From Yersinia similis (GTDB lineage Bacteria > Pseudomonadota > Gammaproteobacteria > Enterobacterales > Enterobacteriaceae), in contig NZ_CGBP01000035.1 in assembly GCF_001053095.1 (NCBI RefSeq), positions 1-54,277 on the forward strand: a stretch of DNA of 54,277 nt, in the 5' to 3' direction. The translations under genes and the position numbers were made by a program. Under the pieces are notes generated by a model that searched no databases, had not been told where the DNA came from, and was given only the letters and a program-made list of their open reading frames with translations. Of this stretch, positions 34,723-43,354 are shown in pieces (position 1 is the stretch's first letter; each line of letters starts with the position of its first letter).

Positions 34723-35778
34723 ATGAATAATCACACAACAGACTCAGAACTCAACGTGCAGGCTTATCTGGACCAAGGGATCCGTGGCTTGTGGTATCCG
34801 GTTCTGGCCAGTTGGGAAGTGACGGGTAATCCTATTGGTATCACCCGCCTTGAACAGCAGATAGTGATATGGCGAGATAGTGACAATACGCTGCATGCCT
34901 TGGAAGATCGCTGCCCTCATCGTGGCGCTCGGTTATCGATGGGGTGGAATCTTGGTGACAGAGTGGCCTGTTGGTATCACGGAGTCGAGGTTGATGGCGC
35001 GGGAGAAGTGAAAGATGTTCCGGCCATTGATAACTGCCCGCTGGTAGGACAGAAATGCTTGCGTAGCTATGCAGTTCAAGAGAAATATGGGGCCATTTTT
35101 CTCTATTTTGGTGTCACGGCCGATGAAGCGCCGTCAGAACTGACCTTCCCACAAGAATTGGCCAATGAAGAAGACTATAGCCACTTCCTCTGTACCGCCA
35201 GTTGGAAAAGTAACTACCAGTATGCGGTCGAGAATGTGATGGATCCGATGCATGGCACCTATTTGCACTCTTCGTCACACTCAATGGCGGATGGTGATCG
35301 CAAGGCGGATATGGAGCTAGAGCCTACCGATACGGGGTTTATCTTCAAGAAAGTGGGCCAACTAGGGGTCAATTTTGATTGGGTCGAGTTCGCCTCAACG
35401 GGCAGTTGGTGGCTACGCCTTTCTATTCCTTATAAGCAGCGTTTCGGACCCGGCGGTGAATTTTGGATTATCGGCATGGTCGTCCCTGAGGATAAAGATC
35501 ATTGCCGGGTGTTCTTCTGGCGTATCCGTAAAGTCAAAGATTGGCAGCGTGATATGTGGCGATTTATGTATCGCAATCGTCTTGAAGGCCTGCATTGGGA
35601 TGTCTTGGAACAAGATCGCGTGGTGCTGGAGAATATGGCCCCCAATGCCCGTGGTCAGGAATATCTTTATCAGCACGACGTCGGGCTTTCCCGTCTACGG
35701 CGCATCATGCAAAAAGAGGCCAAAAAACAATTGGCGGTGCTGCGCGAACAGTCCGCAGTACAGGCAGGGCCACGATGA
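34723..35778 (+). CDS. Rieske non-heme iron oxygenase, alpha subunit
   Basis: 351-aa ring-hydroxylating oxygenase large subunit. The Rieske cluster ligands are Cys64/His66 and Cys83/His86 (CPH and CWYH). The catalytic iron site is His177 and His182 in the DPMHGTYLH context (bridging Asp174), with Asp298 the likely carboxylate. I use the ATG at 34723 behind AAGGAG; an upstream in-frame ATG (34693) lies within the previous gene. No beta subunit gene is present, so the enzyme probably is an alpha3 trimer, as in carbazole dioxygenase or O-demethylase-like oxygenases. It probably performs the first attack on the substrate, with the ferredoxin and reductase of this cluster. The next gene overlaps by 4 bases. 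Confidence 0.92.
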   Translation: MNNHTTDSELNVQAYLDQGIRGLWYPVLASWEVTGNPIGITRLEQQIVIWRDSDNTLHALEDRCPHRGARLSMGWNLGDRVACWYHGVEVDGAGEVKDVPAIDNCPLVGQKCLRSYAVQEKYGAIFLYFGVTADEAPSELTFPQELANEEDYSHFLCTASWKSNYQYAVENVMDPMHGTYLHSSSHSMADGDRKADMELEPTDTGFIFKKVGQLGVNFDWVEFASTGSWWLRLSIPYKQRFGPGGEFWIIGMVVPEDKDHCRVFFWRIRKVKDWQRDMWRFMYRNRLEGLHWDVLEQDRVVLENMAPNARGQEYLYQHDVGLSRLRRIMQKEAKKQLAVLREQSAVQAGPR

Positions 35779-36530
35779 GTCGGCTATTGGCTGGGCAGCG
35801 TATCGTGGTGACCGGTGCCGCGCGGGGCTTGGGATACAGTTTTGCACAAGCTATCGCTGATCAGGGGGCCAGCGTGGTGATGTGTGATATTCAGGCCGAG
35901 AGGCTGGTGTCCAGCGCCGCGCAACTACGGGAACAAGGCGCTGAGGTGGAGGCTATTGTTATCGACCTGGCCGATCCCGAATCGATAAAACATGCATTTA
36001 CACGTATTGCCAGTGGGGGGAGCATTAATGGCCTGGTGAATAATGCGGCGTTGGCTACGGGGGTAGGAGGCCAGACCATGATGGAGTACGACATTGAACT
36101 GTGGGATCGCGTGATGCAGGTCAATGTACGGGGAACCTGGCTGGTGTCACAGGCGGCGGTACCGCTACTGGCACAACACGCGCACAGCAAAATTGTGAAT
36201 GTGGCTTCGGACACCGCATTGTGGGGCGCACCACGCTTATTAGCCTATGTGGCAAGTAAGGGGGCGGTGATCGCCATGACTCGCTCAATGGCGCGTGAGC
36301 TGGGTGAACAAGGTATTTGTGTTAATGCGATAGCCCCCGGTCTGACCTGCGTTGAAGCCACGGAATACGTCCCACGTGAACGACATCAATTGTACGAGAA
36401 AGGGCGTGCTTTACCGGGCGCGCAGCATCCCGCAGACGTGAACGGTTCAGTGCTATATTTGTTGTCGCCGCTGGCTAATTTTGTCACCGGTCAACTACTG
36501 CCAGTGAATGGTGGTTTTGTTTTCAATTGA
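35775..36530 (+). CDS. Short-chain dehydrogenase/reductase (canonical)
   Basis: 251-aa classical SDR with the nucleotide motif TGAARGLG near residues 13-20, the NNAA motif, and catalytic Tyr158-x3-Lys162 (YVASK). It starts in the stop codon of the oxygenase gene (ATGA), so coupling is tight, and a cis-dihydrodiol dehydrogenase role that re-aromatises the oxygenase product is likely. An open frame extends upstream through the oxygenase gene but has no better start. The C-terminus ends in the usual GGFVFN type tail. Confidence 0.88.
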   Translation: MSRLLAGQRIVVTGAARGLGYSFAQAIADQGASVVMCDIQAERLVSSAAQLREQGAEVEAIVIDLADPESIKHAFTRIASGGSINGLVNNAALATGVGGQTMMEYDIELWDRVMQVNVRGTWLVSQAAVPLLAQHAHSKIVNVASDTALWGAPRLLAYVASKGAVIAMTRSMARELGEQGICVNAIAPGLTCVEATEYVPRERHQLYEKGRALPGAQHPADVNGSVLYLLSPLANFVTGQLLPVNGGFVFN

Positions 36531-36553
36531 TACCACGCAGAGAGGGGAACGCG

Positions 36554-37348
36554 ATGTCAGACGATCAAGAGTGCCGTTATCTGATCCCAGGTTTGGAACG
36601 GGGGTTAAAACTGTTGTTGGCCTTCAGTGAGCAGCGGCGGGAACTCACCTTCGCAGAGATGCATCGTCTGGTTGATATGCCGAAGGCCACCGCCTACCGA
36701 GTGGTGCAAACCCTTGAGCATATGGGATTCCTTGAACGTAATAAGCGCGGCAATACTTTCGCCCTTGGGCATAAGGTTTTACGGCTCGGCTTTGAATATG
36801 TTGCTTCACTTGATGTTACCCAGGTTGGGCAGCCGGTGATTGAGCAACTGCGTGACAGTAGCCGATGCAGCAGCCATTTGGCGATCCGTGAGGGGCAGGA
36901 TGTTATCTACATTGCTCGTGTTAGCGCTGCCGGTTCGACGATCAATCAAGTCAGCGTTGGGACGCGTCTGCCCGTACACCGTACTTCGCTGGGGCGGGTA
37001 TTGTTAACCAGTATTTCACGTGAAGAGTTTGAGCGCCTCTACCCCGATCCATTGCTCCCGGATTGTTCTCCCGGCTCACCTGGCGACCGCGAAGCCTTGT
37101 GGGACATGGTGCAACAGGACAAGGCCAGAGGATATGTTATTGGAGAGTCATTCTTCCGTATCGGCATCTCTTCAATCGTCTATCCGATCTATAACCGTGA
37201 AATGCAGGTTGAGGCTGTGGTCAGCATTATGGTGCCTGTAGTGGAGATCCCAAAAGAGGATCGCGAACGGCTACGGATTGAAGTCAGGGATGCGGCGGAG
37301 AAAATTTCATGCTTTTTAGGCGCACCACTTCGCGCTCGTGCCAGCTAG
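36554..37348 (+). CDS. IclR-family transcriptional regulator
   Basis: 264-aa regulator with an N-terminal winged helix-turn-helix (about residues 12-75; LTFAEMHRLVDMPKATAYRV, then LERNKRGNTFALG) and a C-terminal GAF-like effector domain containing the IclR signature LPVHRTSLGRVLL. The start ATG at 36554 follows AGAGGGGAA. An upstream in-frame ATG overlapping the previous stop would add nine residues. Lying inside the operon it likely regulates, it may act on the palindrome at 34034-34049 in response to an aromatic or pathway intermediate. After it the operon has a 266-base gap with an 18-bp repeat array. Confidence 0.9.
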   Translation: MSDDQECRYLIPGLERGLKLLLAFSEQRRELTFAEMHRLVDMPKATAYRVVQTLEHMGFLERNKRGNTFALGHKVLRLGFEYVASLDVTQVGQPVIEQLRDSSRCSSHLAIREGQDVIYIARVSAAGSTINQVSVGTRLPVHRTSLGRVLLTSISREEFERLYPDPLLPDCSPGSPGDREALWDMVQQDKARGYVIGESFFRIGISSIVYPIYNREMQVEAVVSIMVPVVEIPKEDRERLRIEVRDAAEKISCFLGAPLRARAS

Positions 37349-37409
37349 CGGTGTTAACCACGAACATTTAGCCGTGGGCATTTCACGATATAGCCCGTTA
37401 ACTGTTGGT

Positions 37410-37499
37410 CATTAACTCATTGTCAGCGATTAACTCATCGTCGGCTATGAACTAATGGTCAGCGATTAACTCACTGCCAGCTATTAACTCACCGTAGGC
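37410..37499. repeat. 18-bp tandem array between regulator and dioxygenase genes
   Basis: Five contiguous 18-bp units of the form GATTAACTCATCGTCGGC, each retaining AAC near the centre, with partial units on both sides. Periodicity is exact over 90 bases although units have diverged at two to five positions. The period equals that of the in-frame repeats in the synthetase genes, and one frame reads INSxSA, but it is not part of a supported gene. Confidence 0.85.
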
Positions 37500-37614
37500 C
37501 GTTAACGGCAGCGGATTTATCACAGGTAAAGCCAGTTCATAGACTCATCTTGCTATGGGTCGGGGTTGCTGCATGCCTAAAAAAGCAAAATTCACTTACC
37601 AGTGAGGCAAGACA

Positions 37615-38547
37615 ATGAACATAACAGGGATCGAAAAGCTGGAATTTGGTGTTGAAGATCCGGCAATGTGCGAGAAATTTATGCTTGATTTCGGGCTGCA
37701 GCCGTTAACGACGCAAGACGAGAGAGGCATACCCACGTTTGCCACTCTCAGTGGGGCGCAAGTGGCGATTTATCCCCAGAACAGCAGCGCGTTACCCGGT
37801 GCTTTTGAACCGGGATCGACACTAAGGCGCATGACCTGGGGAGTGGGGACGAAACAGGATCTGGCTGCATTGGTGGACCCACTCTCTCGGCAGCCAGACT
37901 TCTCACAATGGGGAGGGAAGATTGAGTGCCGTGATCCCAATGGCATGATGCTGCGTTTTGTGGTGAGTCAACAGCGTGAGGTGATGCTGCCCATCTCACC
38001 AATCAATCAGTGGGGGGATATCCGCCGGATCGATAAAGCTAGCCCAGTGTATGAACATGCACAGCCGATCAATATTGGTCACGTGGTGTTCTTTGTTGAG
38101 GATTTGGCCGCCGCTGAACGTTTCTACTGCGATGTTCTCGGCTTTCAGGTCTCTGATCGTTATATCGATAGGGCGGTATTCCTGCGTATGCAGGTACGCG
38201 GTTTTCACCATAACTTGTTCCTGTTGAAGCTACCCAATCGGCCACGTGGTTTGAACCATGTGGCATTCACGGTACGCGATATTCATGAAGTTATTGGCGG
38301 GGGAATTGCCATGAATCGTGCGCACTGGAGCACATTTATCGGCCCTGGGCGCCACCCTATCTCTTCCGCCTACTTCTGGTATGTCAATAGCCCCACTGGC
38401 GGCGCTTTCGAGTATTACACCAATGATGATTTCCTGACCGAAAACTGGCAACCGCGTGAGCTTGAGCACTCATTGGTTTCCTTTACCGAATGGGCCGTTG
38501 AAGGGGGAATTGATCATCACACTCGCCGGCAGCAGGCAAAATTATGA
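37615..38547 (+). CDS. VOC-family extradiol-type ring-cleavage dioxygenase
   Basis: 310-aa protein with two vicinal-oxygen-chelate modules, as in type I extradiol dioxygenases. Probable iron ligands are in the second module: His156 (NIGHVVFF), His215 (GLNHVAF) and Glu266 (AFEYYT). Length and ligand spacing fit meta-cleavage enzymes of the BphC/XylE class, though similarity is remote. It probably opens a catechol-like ring produced by the oxygenase and SDR. The ribosome site (GTGAGGC) is moderate. The reductase gene overlaps its stop by 4 bases. Confidence 0.85.
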   Translation: MNITGIEKLEFGVEDPAMCEKFMLDFGLQPLTTQDERGIPTFATLSGAQVAIYPQNSSALPGAFEPGSTLRRMTWGVGTKQDLAALVDPLSRQPDFSQWGGKIECRDPNGMMLRFVVSQQREVMLPISPINQWGDIRRIDKASPVYEHAQPINIGHVVFFVEDLAAAERFYCDVLGFQVSDRYIDRAVFLRMQVRGFHHNLFLLKLPNRPRGLNHVAFTVRDIHEVIGGGIAMNRAHWSTFIGPGRHPISSAYFWYVNSPTGGAFEYYTNDDFLTENWQPRELEHSLVSFTEWAVEGGIDHHTRRQQAKL

Positions 38548-39770
38548 ATACGCCAATAACGGCAGATGATGCCGGTATCGTCATTATTGGTGGGGGGCAG
38601 GCGGGCGGTTGGGCGGCTAAAACGTTACGTGATGAGGGATATACCGGCCCGCTGGCGGTGGTCAGCGATGAAGATCATGATTTTTATGAGCGGCCACCGT
38701 TATCCAAAGCGGTGCTGTTGGATCAAAGCGATGAACCCGAGTTGAGCCGTCTGTTTTGTGCCGAGACGGTTGATGGGCTGAATATCAACTGGCACCGGCC
38801 ACTACGGGTAGAGTCCATTCTGCCAAACGAAAGCAGGGTGTTGCTGAATAACGGCCAGTGTTTGCCTTATCGTCAATTATTAATCGCTACCGGCAGTAGA
38901 CCCCGTTTTCCAGCGGGGGGGTGGGCATCACATCCGCAGGTGATGGCGCTACGTTCTTGGAATGATGCGCTCAAACTTCGAACACAACTGCGGCAATGCC
39001 GTTCATTGGCTATCGTCGGCGGCGGTTGGATCGGTCTGGAAATTGCCGCATCAGCACGCAAGCTGGGTATTGAGGTGACGGTATTCGAGCGGCAGGGCGC
39101 CCTCTGTATGCGCAGTGTGGGCGGTGATGTTTCAGCCGCATTGATGGCTTTACATCAGCAACAGGGGGTTGAGATCCACTGCGACTGTGGCGAGATTGCA
39201 CTGCGTGACGACGGCAATAAGCCAAATCTGCAAAGCGCTATCACCGCCCCGAAGACCTTCGATCTGGTGGTGGTGGGTATTGGTGTTGAGCTGAATGTCG
39301 AACTGGCACGGGCCGCCGGGCTGGTTGTTGAAACCGGTATTGTGGTGGATCTACAGGGCCGTACCAGCGATCCGGCAATTTTTGCTGCGGGCGATGTGGC
39401 TGCTCATCCTACCCTTGGGGTTTGTTTGCAATCCTGGGCTTATGCACAGAATCAGGCCATTGTTACGGCCCGTGCCATGTTGAATGCAGAGGCCGCAGGT
39501 TACAGCGATGCTGCCTGGCTCTGGTCAGATCAGTACGATTGTCATATCCAGATCCTCGGTATCCCCGCCTTGAATTCACAGCAAGTGATACGCCGTAGCG
39601 AGACCTCAAGCGTATTTTTTTTCCTCAATGATGCATTCCAATTGGTTCAGATGGTGGCCTTTAACGAGCCTCGTGCGATCAAGCTGGGCAAGCGCTGGTT
39701 GGCGAGCGGCAGGGTCTTGGATCCTGCACAACTTAGCGATCCGGATTTTTCCCTGATGAACCTGAAATGA
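38544..39770 (+). CDS. FAD-dependent ferredoxin reductase of the oxygenase system
   Basis: 408-aa flavoprotein with the FAD Rossmann motif GGGQAGG (16-22), the NAD(H) motif GGGWIG (159-164), and the second FAD contact FAAGDVA. The C-terminal YDCHIQILG region is typical of dioxygenase ferredoxin reductases (BphA4/CarAd-like). It should take electrons from NADH to the Rieske ferredoxin encoded 4 kb upstream, completing a three-component oxygenase. The start overlaps the previous stop (ATGA). Confidence 0.92.
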   Translation: MNTPITADDAGIVIIGGGQAGGWAAKTLRDEGYTGPLAVVSDEDHDFYERPPLSKAVLLDQSDEPELSRLFCAETVDGLNINWHRPLRVESILPNESRVLLNNGQCLPYRQLLIATGSRPRFPAGGWASHPQVMALRSWNDALKLRTQLRQCRSLAIVGGGWIGLEIAASARKLGIEVTVFERQGALCMRSVGGDVSAALMALHQQQGVEIHCDCGEIALRDDGNKPNLQSAITAPKTFDLVVVGIGVELNVELARAAGLVVETGIVVDLQGRTSDPAIFAAGDVAAHPTLGVCLQSWAYAQNQAIVTARAMLNAEAAGYSDAAWLWSDQYDCHIQILGIPALNSQQVIRRSETSSVFFFLNDAFQLVQMVAFNEPRAIKLGKRWLASGRVLDPAQLSDPDFSLMNLK

Positions 39771-39822
39771 CCGTGACGTCAGTGACTGCAAATACAACTT
39801 CTTCACCTGTGGGGTATATACC

Positions 39823-41094
39823 ATGTCAATACAAGAAGTGGATAAAACCAACGATCTATCGCCTGACCCGGCCAGCAGCGAACAAGAGGCCCCGATACAC
39901 TGGTCGATCCCTCTGGCGCTGCTGGCCTGCGTTCTACTCGCTTTCTTCGATAAAGTCAGTATCGCCGCCCTGTTTTCAGATCCTGCATTTCAAAATGCGC
40001 TAGGGATCGACTTCGACACCACCCGGCTTGGCATGTTGATGACCGCATTCCTGCTCTCCTACGGTTTTTCCTCCACCTTCCTGAGTGGCATCGGCGATAG
40101 GTTCAGCCCGACCAAAGTACTGATTGGCATGATGGTGATATGGGGGGTACTGATGGTACTGATGGGGCTAACCCGTTCGTATAACACCATGATCGTACTG
40201 CGTATTCTGTTGGGAATAGCCGAAGGGCCACTGTTTCCGCTGGCGTTTGCCATTGTGCGTCACTCTTTTCCACAGCGGTTGCAGGCACGGGCCACCATGC
40301 TGTGGTTACTGGGGACGCCTATTGGTGCCGCTATCGGTTTCCCGCTAACCCTATTTATTCTGCACCGTTGGGGCTGGGAGGCCACATTTTTCATCATGGG
40401 CGCGCTGACGTTACCGGTGATGCTGATGGTGTACTACGGGCTGCGTCACGTGAAGATTGAACGTAATATCCAAAGCGCGGACGGTGTGCGAACACCACAG
40501 GAGGTGACGACCCGCAAACGGGATCGTCGTGAGCTGTTCACCAGCCCCCACTTCTGGCTGGTCTGTATTTTCAATATTGCTTTCCTGACCTATCTGTGGG
40601 GGATCAACGGCTGGTTACCGAGCTATTTGATCAAAGGTAAAGGGATTGATCTGGCCTATGCCGGCTATCTCGCGTCTGTTCCTTTCGTCGCCATGTTAGT
40701 AGGGGAGGTACTGGGCGCATGGTTCTCAGACCGCCTTAACAGACGCGCGCTGTCCTGTTTCCTTTCACTCAGTGGTGCTGGCGTTGGGCTGATTGCGGTG
40801 CTCTATGTGCAAAACACCTACGCGGTTATTGCGGCGATGGCATTCAGTACCTTTATGTGGGGAGTGGGCGCACCGAATGTTTTTGCATTACTGGCCAAGG
40901 TGATCAGCAAACAGGTCAGTGCGACGGCGGGCGGTGTCTTCAACGGATTAGGCAACTTTGCGGGGGCGCTGGCACCGGTGGTGATGGGGGCGTTAATCGC
41001 CACGTTTAACAGTATGGACAGCGGATTGATTTTTCTGGTGGTGATGGCATTGACCGGCAGCATGGTGTTATTGCCGCTGCTGCGCCGTTACTGA
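39823..41094 (+). CDS. MFS transporter (anion:cation/aromatic acid symporter type)
   Basis: 423-aa inner-membrane permease with 12 predicted helices, preceded by a soluble acidic N-tail of about 25 residues. The FDKVSIAALF opening and the motif GDRFSPTKVLIGM between helices 2 and 3 match the anion:cation symporter branch of the major facilitator superfamily, whose members carry hexuronates, tartrate, phthalate and similar acids. It is probably the importer of the cluster substrate, implying a carboxylated compound. A 52-base gap separates it from the reductase gene. Confidence 0.88.
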   Translation: MSIQEVDKTNDLSPDPASSEQEAPIHWSIPLALLACVLLAFFDKVSIAALFSDPAFQNALGIDFDTTRLGMLMTAFLLSYGFSSTFLSGIGDRFSPTKVLIGMMVIWGVLMVLMGLTRSYNTMIVLRILLGIAEGPLFPLAFAIVRHSFPQRLQARATMLWLLGTPIGAAIGFPLTLFILHRWGWEATFFIMGALTLPVMLMVYYGLRHVKIERNIQSADGVRTPQEVTTRKRDRRELFTSPHFWLVCIFNIAFLTYLWGINGWLPSYLIKGKGIDLAYAGYLASVPFVAMLVGEVLGAWFSDRLNRRALSCFLSLSGAGVGLIAVLYVQNTYAVIAAMAFSTFMWGVGAPNVFALLAKVISKQVSATAGGVFNGLGNFAGALAPVVMGALIATFNSMDSGLIFLVVMALTGSMVLLPLLRRY

Positions 41095-41118
41095 TAACTG
41101 ATTAAAAGGAGCATAACC

Positions 41119-41682
41119 ATGTCTGATACCAATACGACTGATTCCAACCGATCTGATACTCACATCATATCGGCTAACGGTGCGATTAAACCGGAAACAC
41201 TCTCTATGGAACAGTGGGTTGAGTCGCGTATCGCCCGCTTTGAGGGGCGTAAATATGATTGGGATGCCCTGAAATTCCAGGCTGATTTTGATCCTAAATA
41301 TCGCCGCGCCCAGATGCGTTATATCGGTACGGGGGCAACCGGTATCGACAGTGATACCAACACCGTACCTGCCGGTAATTTCACCTTCTCAACCATGGTA
41401 TTACCCGCCAAATGTGAGGGGCCACTGCATCTACATGCGGATGTGGAGGAGGTGTTCTTTATGTTACGTGGCAGCATCACCTTGTTTGTGCGCGATGGAG
41501 ATAATGAATACCAGACAGTGCTGCATGAGCGTGATCTGATCTCTGTGCCTCCCGGTATCTATCGCGGCCTGTTCAACCACGGCGAAGAAGAGGCATTGAT
41601 GTGCGTGATGTTGGGGACCAATAAGCCGGAGATCCCGACCTACCCGTCGGATCATCCGTTATCAAAAGTGAAACGCAGTTGA
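41119..41682 (+). CDS. Cupin-domain protein
   Basis: 187-aa protein with one clear cupin barrel. Motif 1 is GPLHLHADVEEVFFMLRG, with His104, His106 and a Glu at 110 or 111 as metal ligands; motif 2 lies around VPPGIYRGLFNHG. The N-terminal 60 residues are polar. Good AAAAGGAG site. Cupins in catabolic operons act as dioxygenases, isomerases or decarboxylases; the reaction here cannot be chosen. Frame and context make it a certain gene of the operon. Confidence 0.85.
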   Translation: MSDTNTTDSNRSDTHIISANGAIKPETLSMEQWVESRIARFEGRKYDWDALKFQADFDPKYRRAQMRYIGTGATGIDSDTNTVPAGNFTFSTMVLPAKCEGPLHLHADVEEVFFMLRGSITLFVRDGDNEYQTVLHERDLISVPPGIYRGLFNHGEEEALMCVMLGTNKPEIPTYPSDHPLSKVKRS

Positions 41683-41701
41683 TAACCAGCGGGAGACGGG
41701 G

Positions 41702-42547
41702 ATGAACGCAGAGATGGCGATGCCCCTTTACCAAGGGATTTTTGCAGGCAGGGAGCAGACCTGGCTGGAGGCGGGGCAAGGGCGGGTGATTGTGCTGTTA
41801 CATGGGATCAGCTCGGGTGCGGCTTCTTGGCACAAGCAACTTGAGGATCATCGGCTGACCCAAGTCTGCCGAGTGATGGCCTGGGATGCACCAGGCTATG
41901 GTTGCAGCGCGGATCTGGTGAATACCCAGCCCAGTGCCGATGATTATGCGCAGCGACTTGCGGCATGGCTGACGGGGATCGAGGTTGAACAGATACTGTT
42001 GGTTGGGCATTCGCTCGGTGCGCTGATCGCCAGTGCTTATGCTGCACGTTACCCCGAGCGGATCGCCAGTTTGGTGCTGGTGGATCCGGCGCAAGGCTAC
42101 GGAACCGCCGATGAGGCACAGCGCAATCAGGTGTTTGAACAGCGGCGTCATGCCATCAATGTACTGGGTGCTGGGGAATATGCCCGTCAGCGGGCGGGGC
42201 ATCTGCTGAAAGAGGGGGCGGCTGAGGTTGATATTGAGCGGATACGTGTAGGTATGCGACGTATCCGCCCTGGCGGTTTTCTCGCGGCGGCATGGATGCT
42301 GGCTAACGATGATATTGGCCGTTATCTGTCAGCTTATTGTGGACGGCTGCAAATATGGTGCGGTGATCAAGATAAGGTAACGCCCCCCGCAGGCGCTGAA
42401 CGGCTGGCTGAGTGCTACGCGGCCCCTTTTTCTTTATTACCTAAGGCCGGACATGCCAGCTATTTGGATGCCCCTGCGGTCTTCAATCGCTATCTGCTGC
42501 AATTGATGGACGAATGGGATACCCCGGCAACAGGAGTGCTTGAGTGA
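41702..42547 (+). CDS. Alpha/beta hydrolase, possible C-C bond (meta-cleavage product) hydrolase
   Basis: 281-aa alpha/beta-hydrolase with oxyanion motif LLHGISSG, nucleophile elbow GHSLG (Ser104) and catalytic His251 (AGHASYLD). An acid residue is expected in the CGDQDKVTP loop. The fold and length match MhpC/BphD-type hydrolases that cleave ring-fission products, in agreement with the extradiol enzyme upstream. An ester hydrolase role is equally compatible. The gene follows GGGAGACGGGG; its stop overlaps the next start. Confidence 0.87.
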   Translation: MNAEMAMPLYQGIFAGREQTWLEAGQGRVIVLLHGISSGAASWHKQLEDHRLTQVCRVMAWDAPGYGCSADLVNTQPSADDYAQRLAAWLTGIEVEQILLVGHSLGALIASAYAARYPERIASLVLVDPAQGYGTADEAQRNQVFEQRRHAINVLGAGEYARQRAGHLLKEGAAEVDIERIRVGMRRIRPGGFLAAAWMLANDDIGRYLSAYCGRLQIWCGDQDKVTPPAGAERLAECYAAPFSLLPKAGHASYLDAPAVFNRYLLQLMDEWDTPATGVLE

Positions 42548-43341
42548 TGAATCTACAAATAGCAGGACGGGTCGCGGTGGTTACCGGTGGTTCTTCGGGG
42601 ATTGGTTTTACCACGTTGCGGCTACTACTGGCCGAAGGCGTAAAAGTGGCCTTCTGTGGACGTAATATTGAACGGCTTCATCGTGCGGAGGCGCGTCTGC
42701 GTGAGGAGTTTCCCGCAGGTGAATTATTGGCCTACCGCTGTGATGTGCTGGAAAGCGAGCAAGTAGAGTGTTTCGCCATGGCGGTGGCTGAACATTTAGG
42801 CGGCGTCGATATGCTCATCAATAACGCGGGTCAGGGGTTTGTGGCGCATTTTGATCAAACGCCAACCGAGGCTTGGCTACATGAGGCTCAACTCAAACTG
42901 TTTGGCGTGATCAATCCAGTTAAGGCCTTTCTATCGCAATTAGAAAACTCGGATATCGCGTCGATCACTTGTGTCAACTCGTTGTTAGCACTACAGCCGG
43001 AGGAGCACATGATCGCCACCTCTGCGGCGCGGGCGGCATTACTGAATATGACACTGACACTGTCGAAAGAGCTGGTAGGGAAAGGCATTCGGGTGAACTC
43101 AATCCTGCTTGGCATGGTGGAGTCTGGGCAATGGCAGCGGCGTTTTGCTGAACGCAGCGATAAAAGCCAGAGCTGGGCGTCATGGACAACCGCACTGGCA
43201 GAAAAACGCGGCATCCCAATGAAGCGTTTGGGCAGACCAGAGGAACCGGCACAGGCTTTGCTGTTTTTGGCTTCACCACTGGCCTCGTTTACTACCGGTG
43301 CGGCACTTGATGTATCCGGCGGCTTTAACCGTCATCTGTAA
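42547..43341 (+). CDS. SDR-fold protein with altered catalytic motif
   Basis: 264-aa SDR-fold protein with intact cofactor motif (TGGSSGIG) and NNAGQG. At the position of the classical Tyr-x3-Lys it reads Thr158-x3-Arg162 (ATSAARAAL) after HMI; the conserved Ser (Ser145, CVNSLL) remains. I start at ATG 42547, which overlaps the previous TGA by one base; a GTG three bases earlier is possible. Either it uses other residues, as some divergent SDR groups do, or it binds cofactor without classical dehydrogenase chemistry. Ends in the normal SGGFNRHL tail. Confidence 0.85.
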   Translation: MNLQIAGRVAVVTGGSSGIGFTTLRLLLAEGVKVAFCGRNIERLHRAEARLREEFPAGELLAYRCDVLESEQVECFAMAVAEHLGGVDMLINNAGQGFVAHFDQTPTEAWLHEAQLKLFGVINPVKAFLSQLENSDIASITCVNSLLALQPEEHMIATSAARAALLNMTLTLSKELVGKGIRVNSILLGMVESGQWQRRFAERSDKSQSWASWTTALAEKRGIPMKRLGRPEEPAQALLFLASPLASFTTGAALDVSGGFNRHL

Positions 43342-43354
43342 TTCAGGAGCTGGA

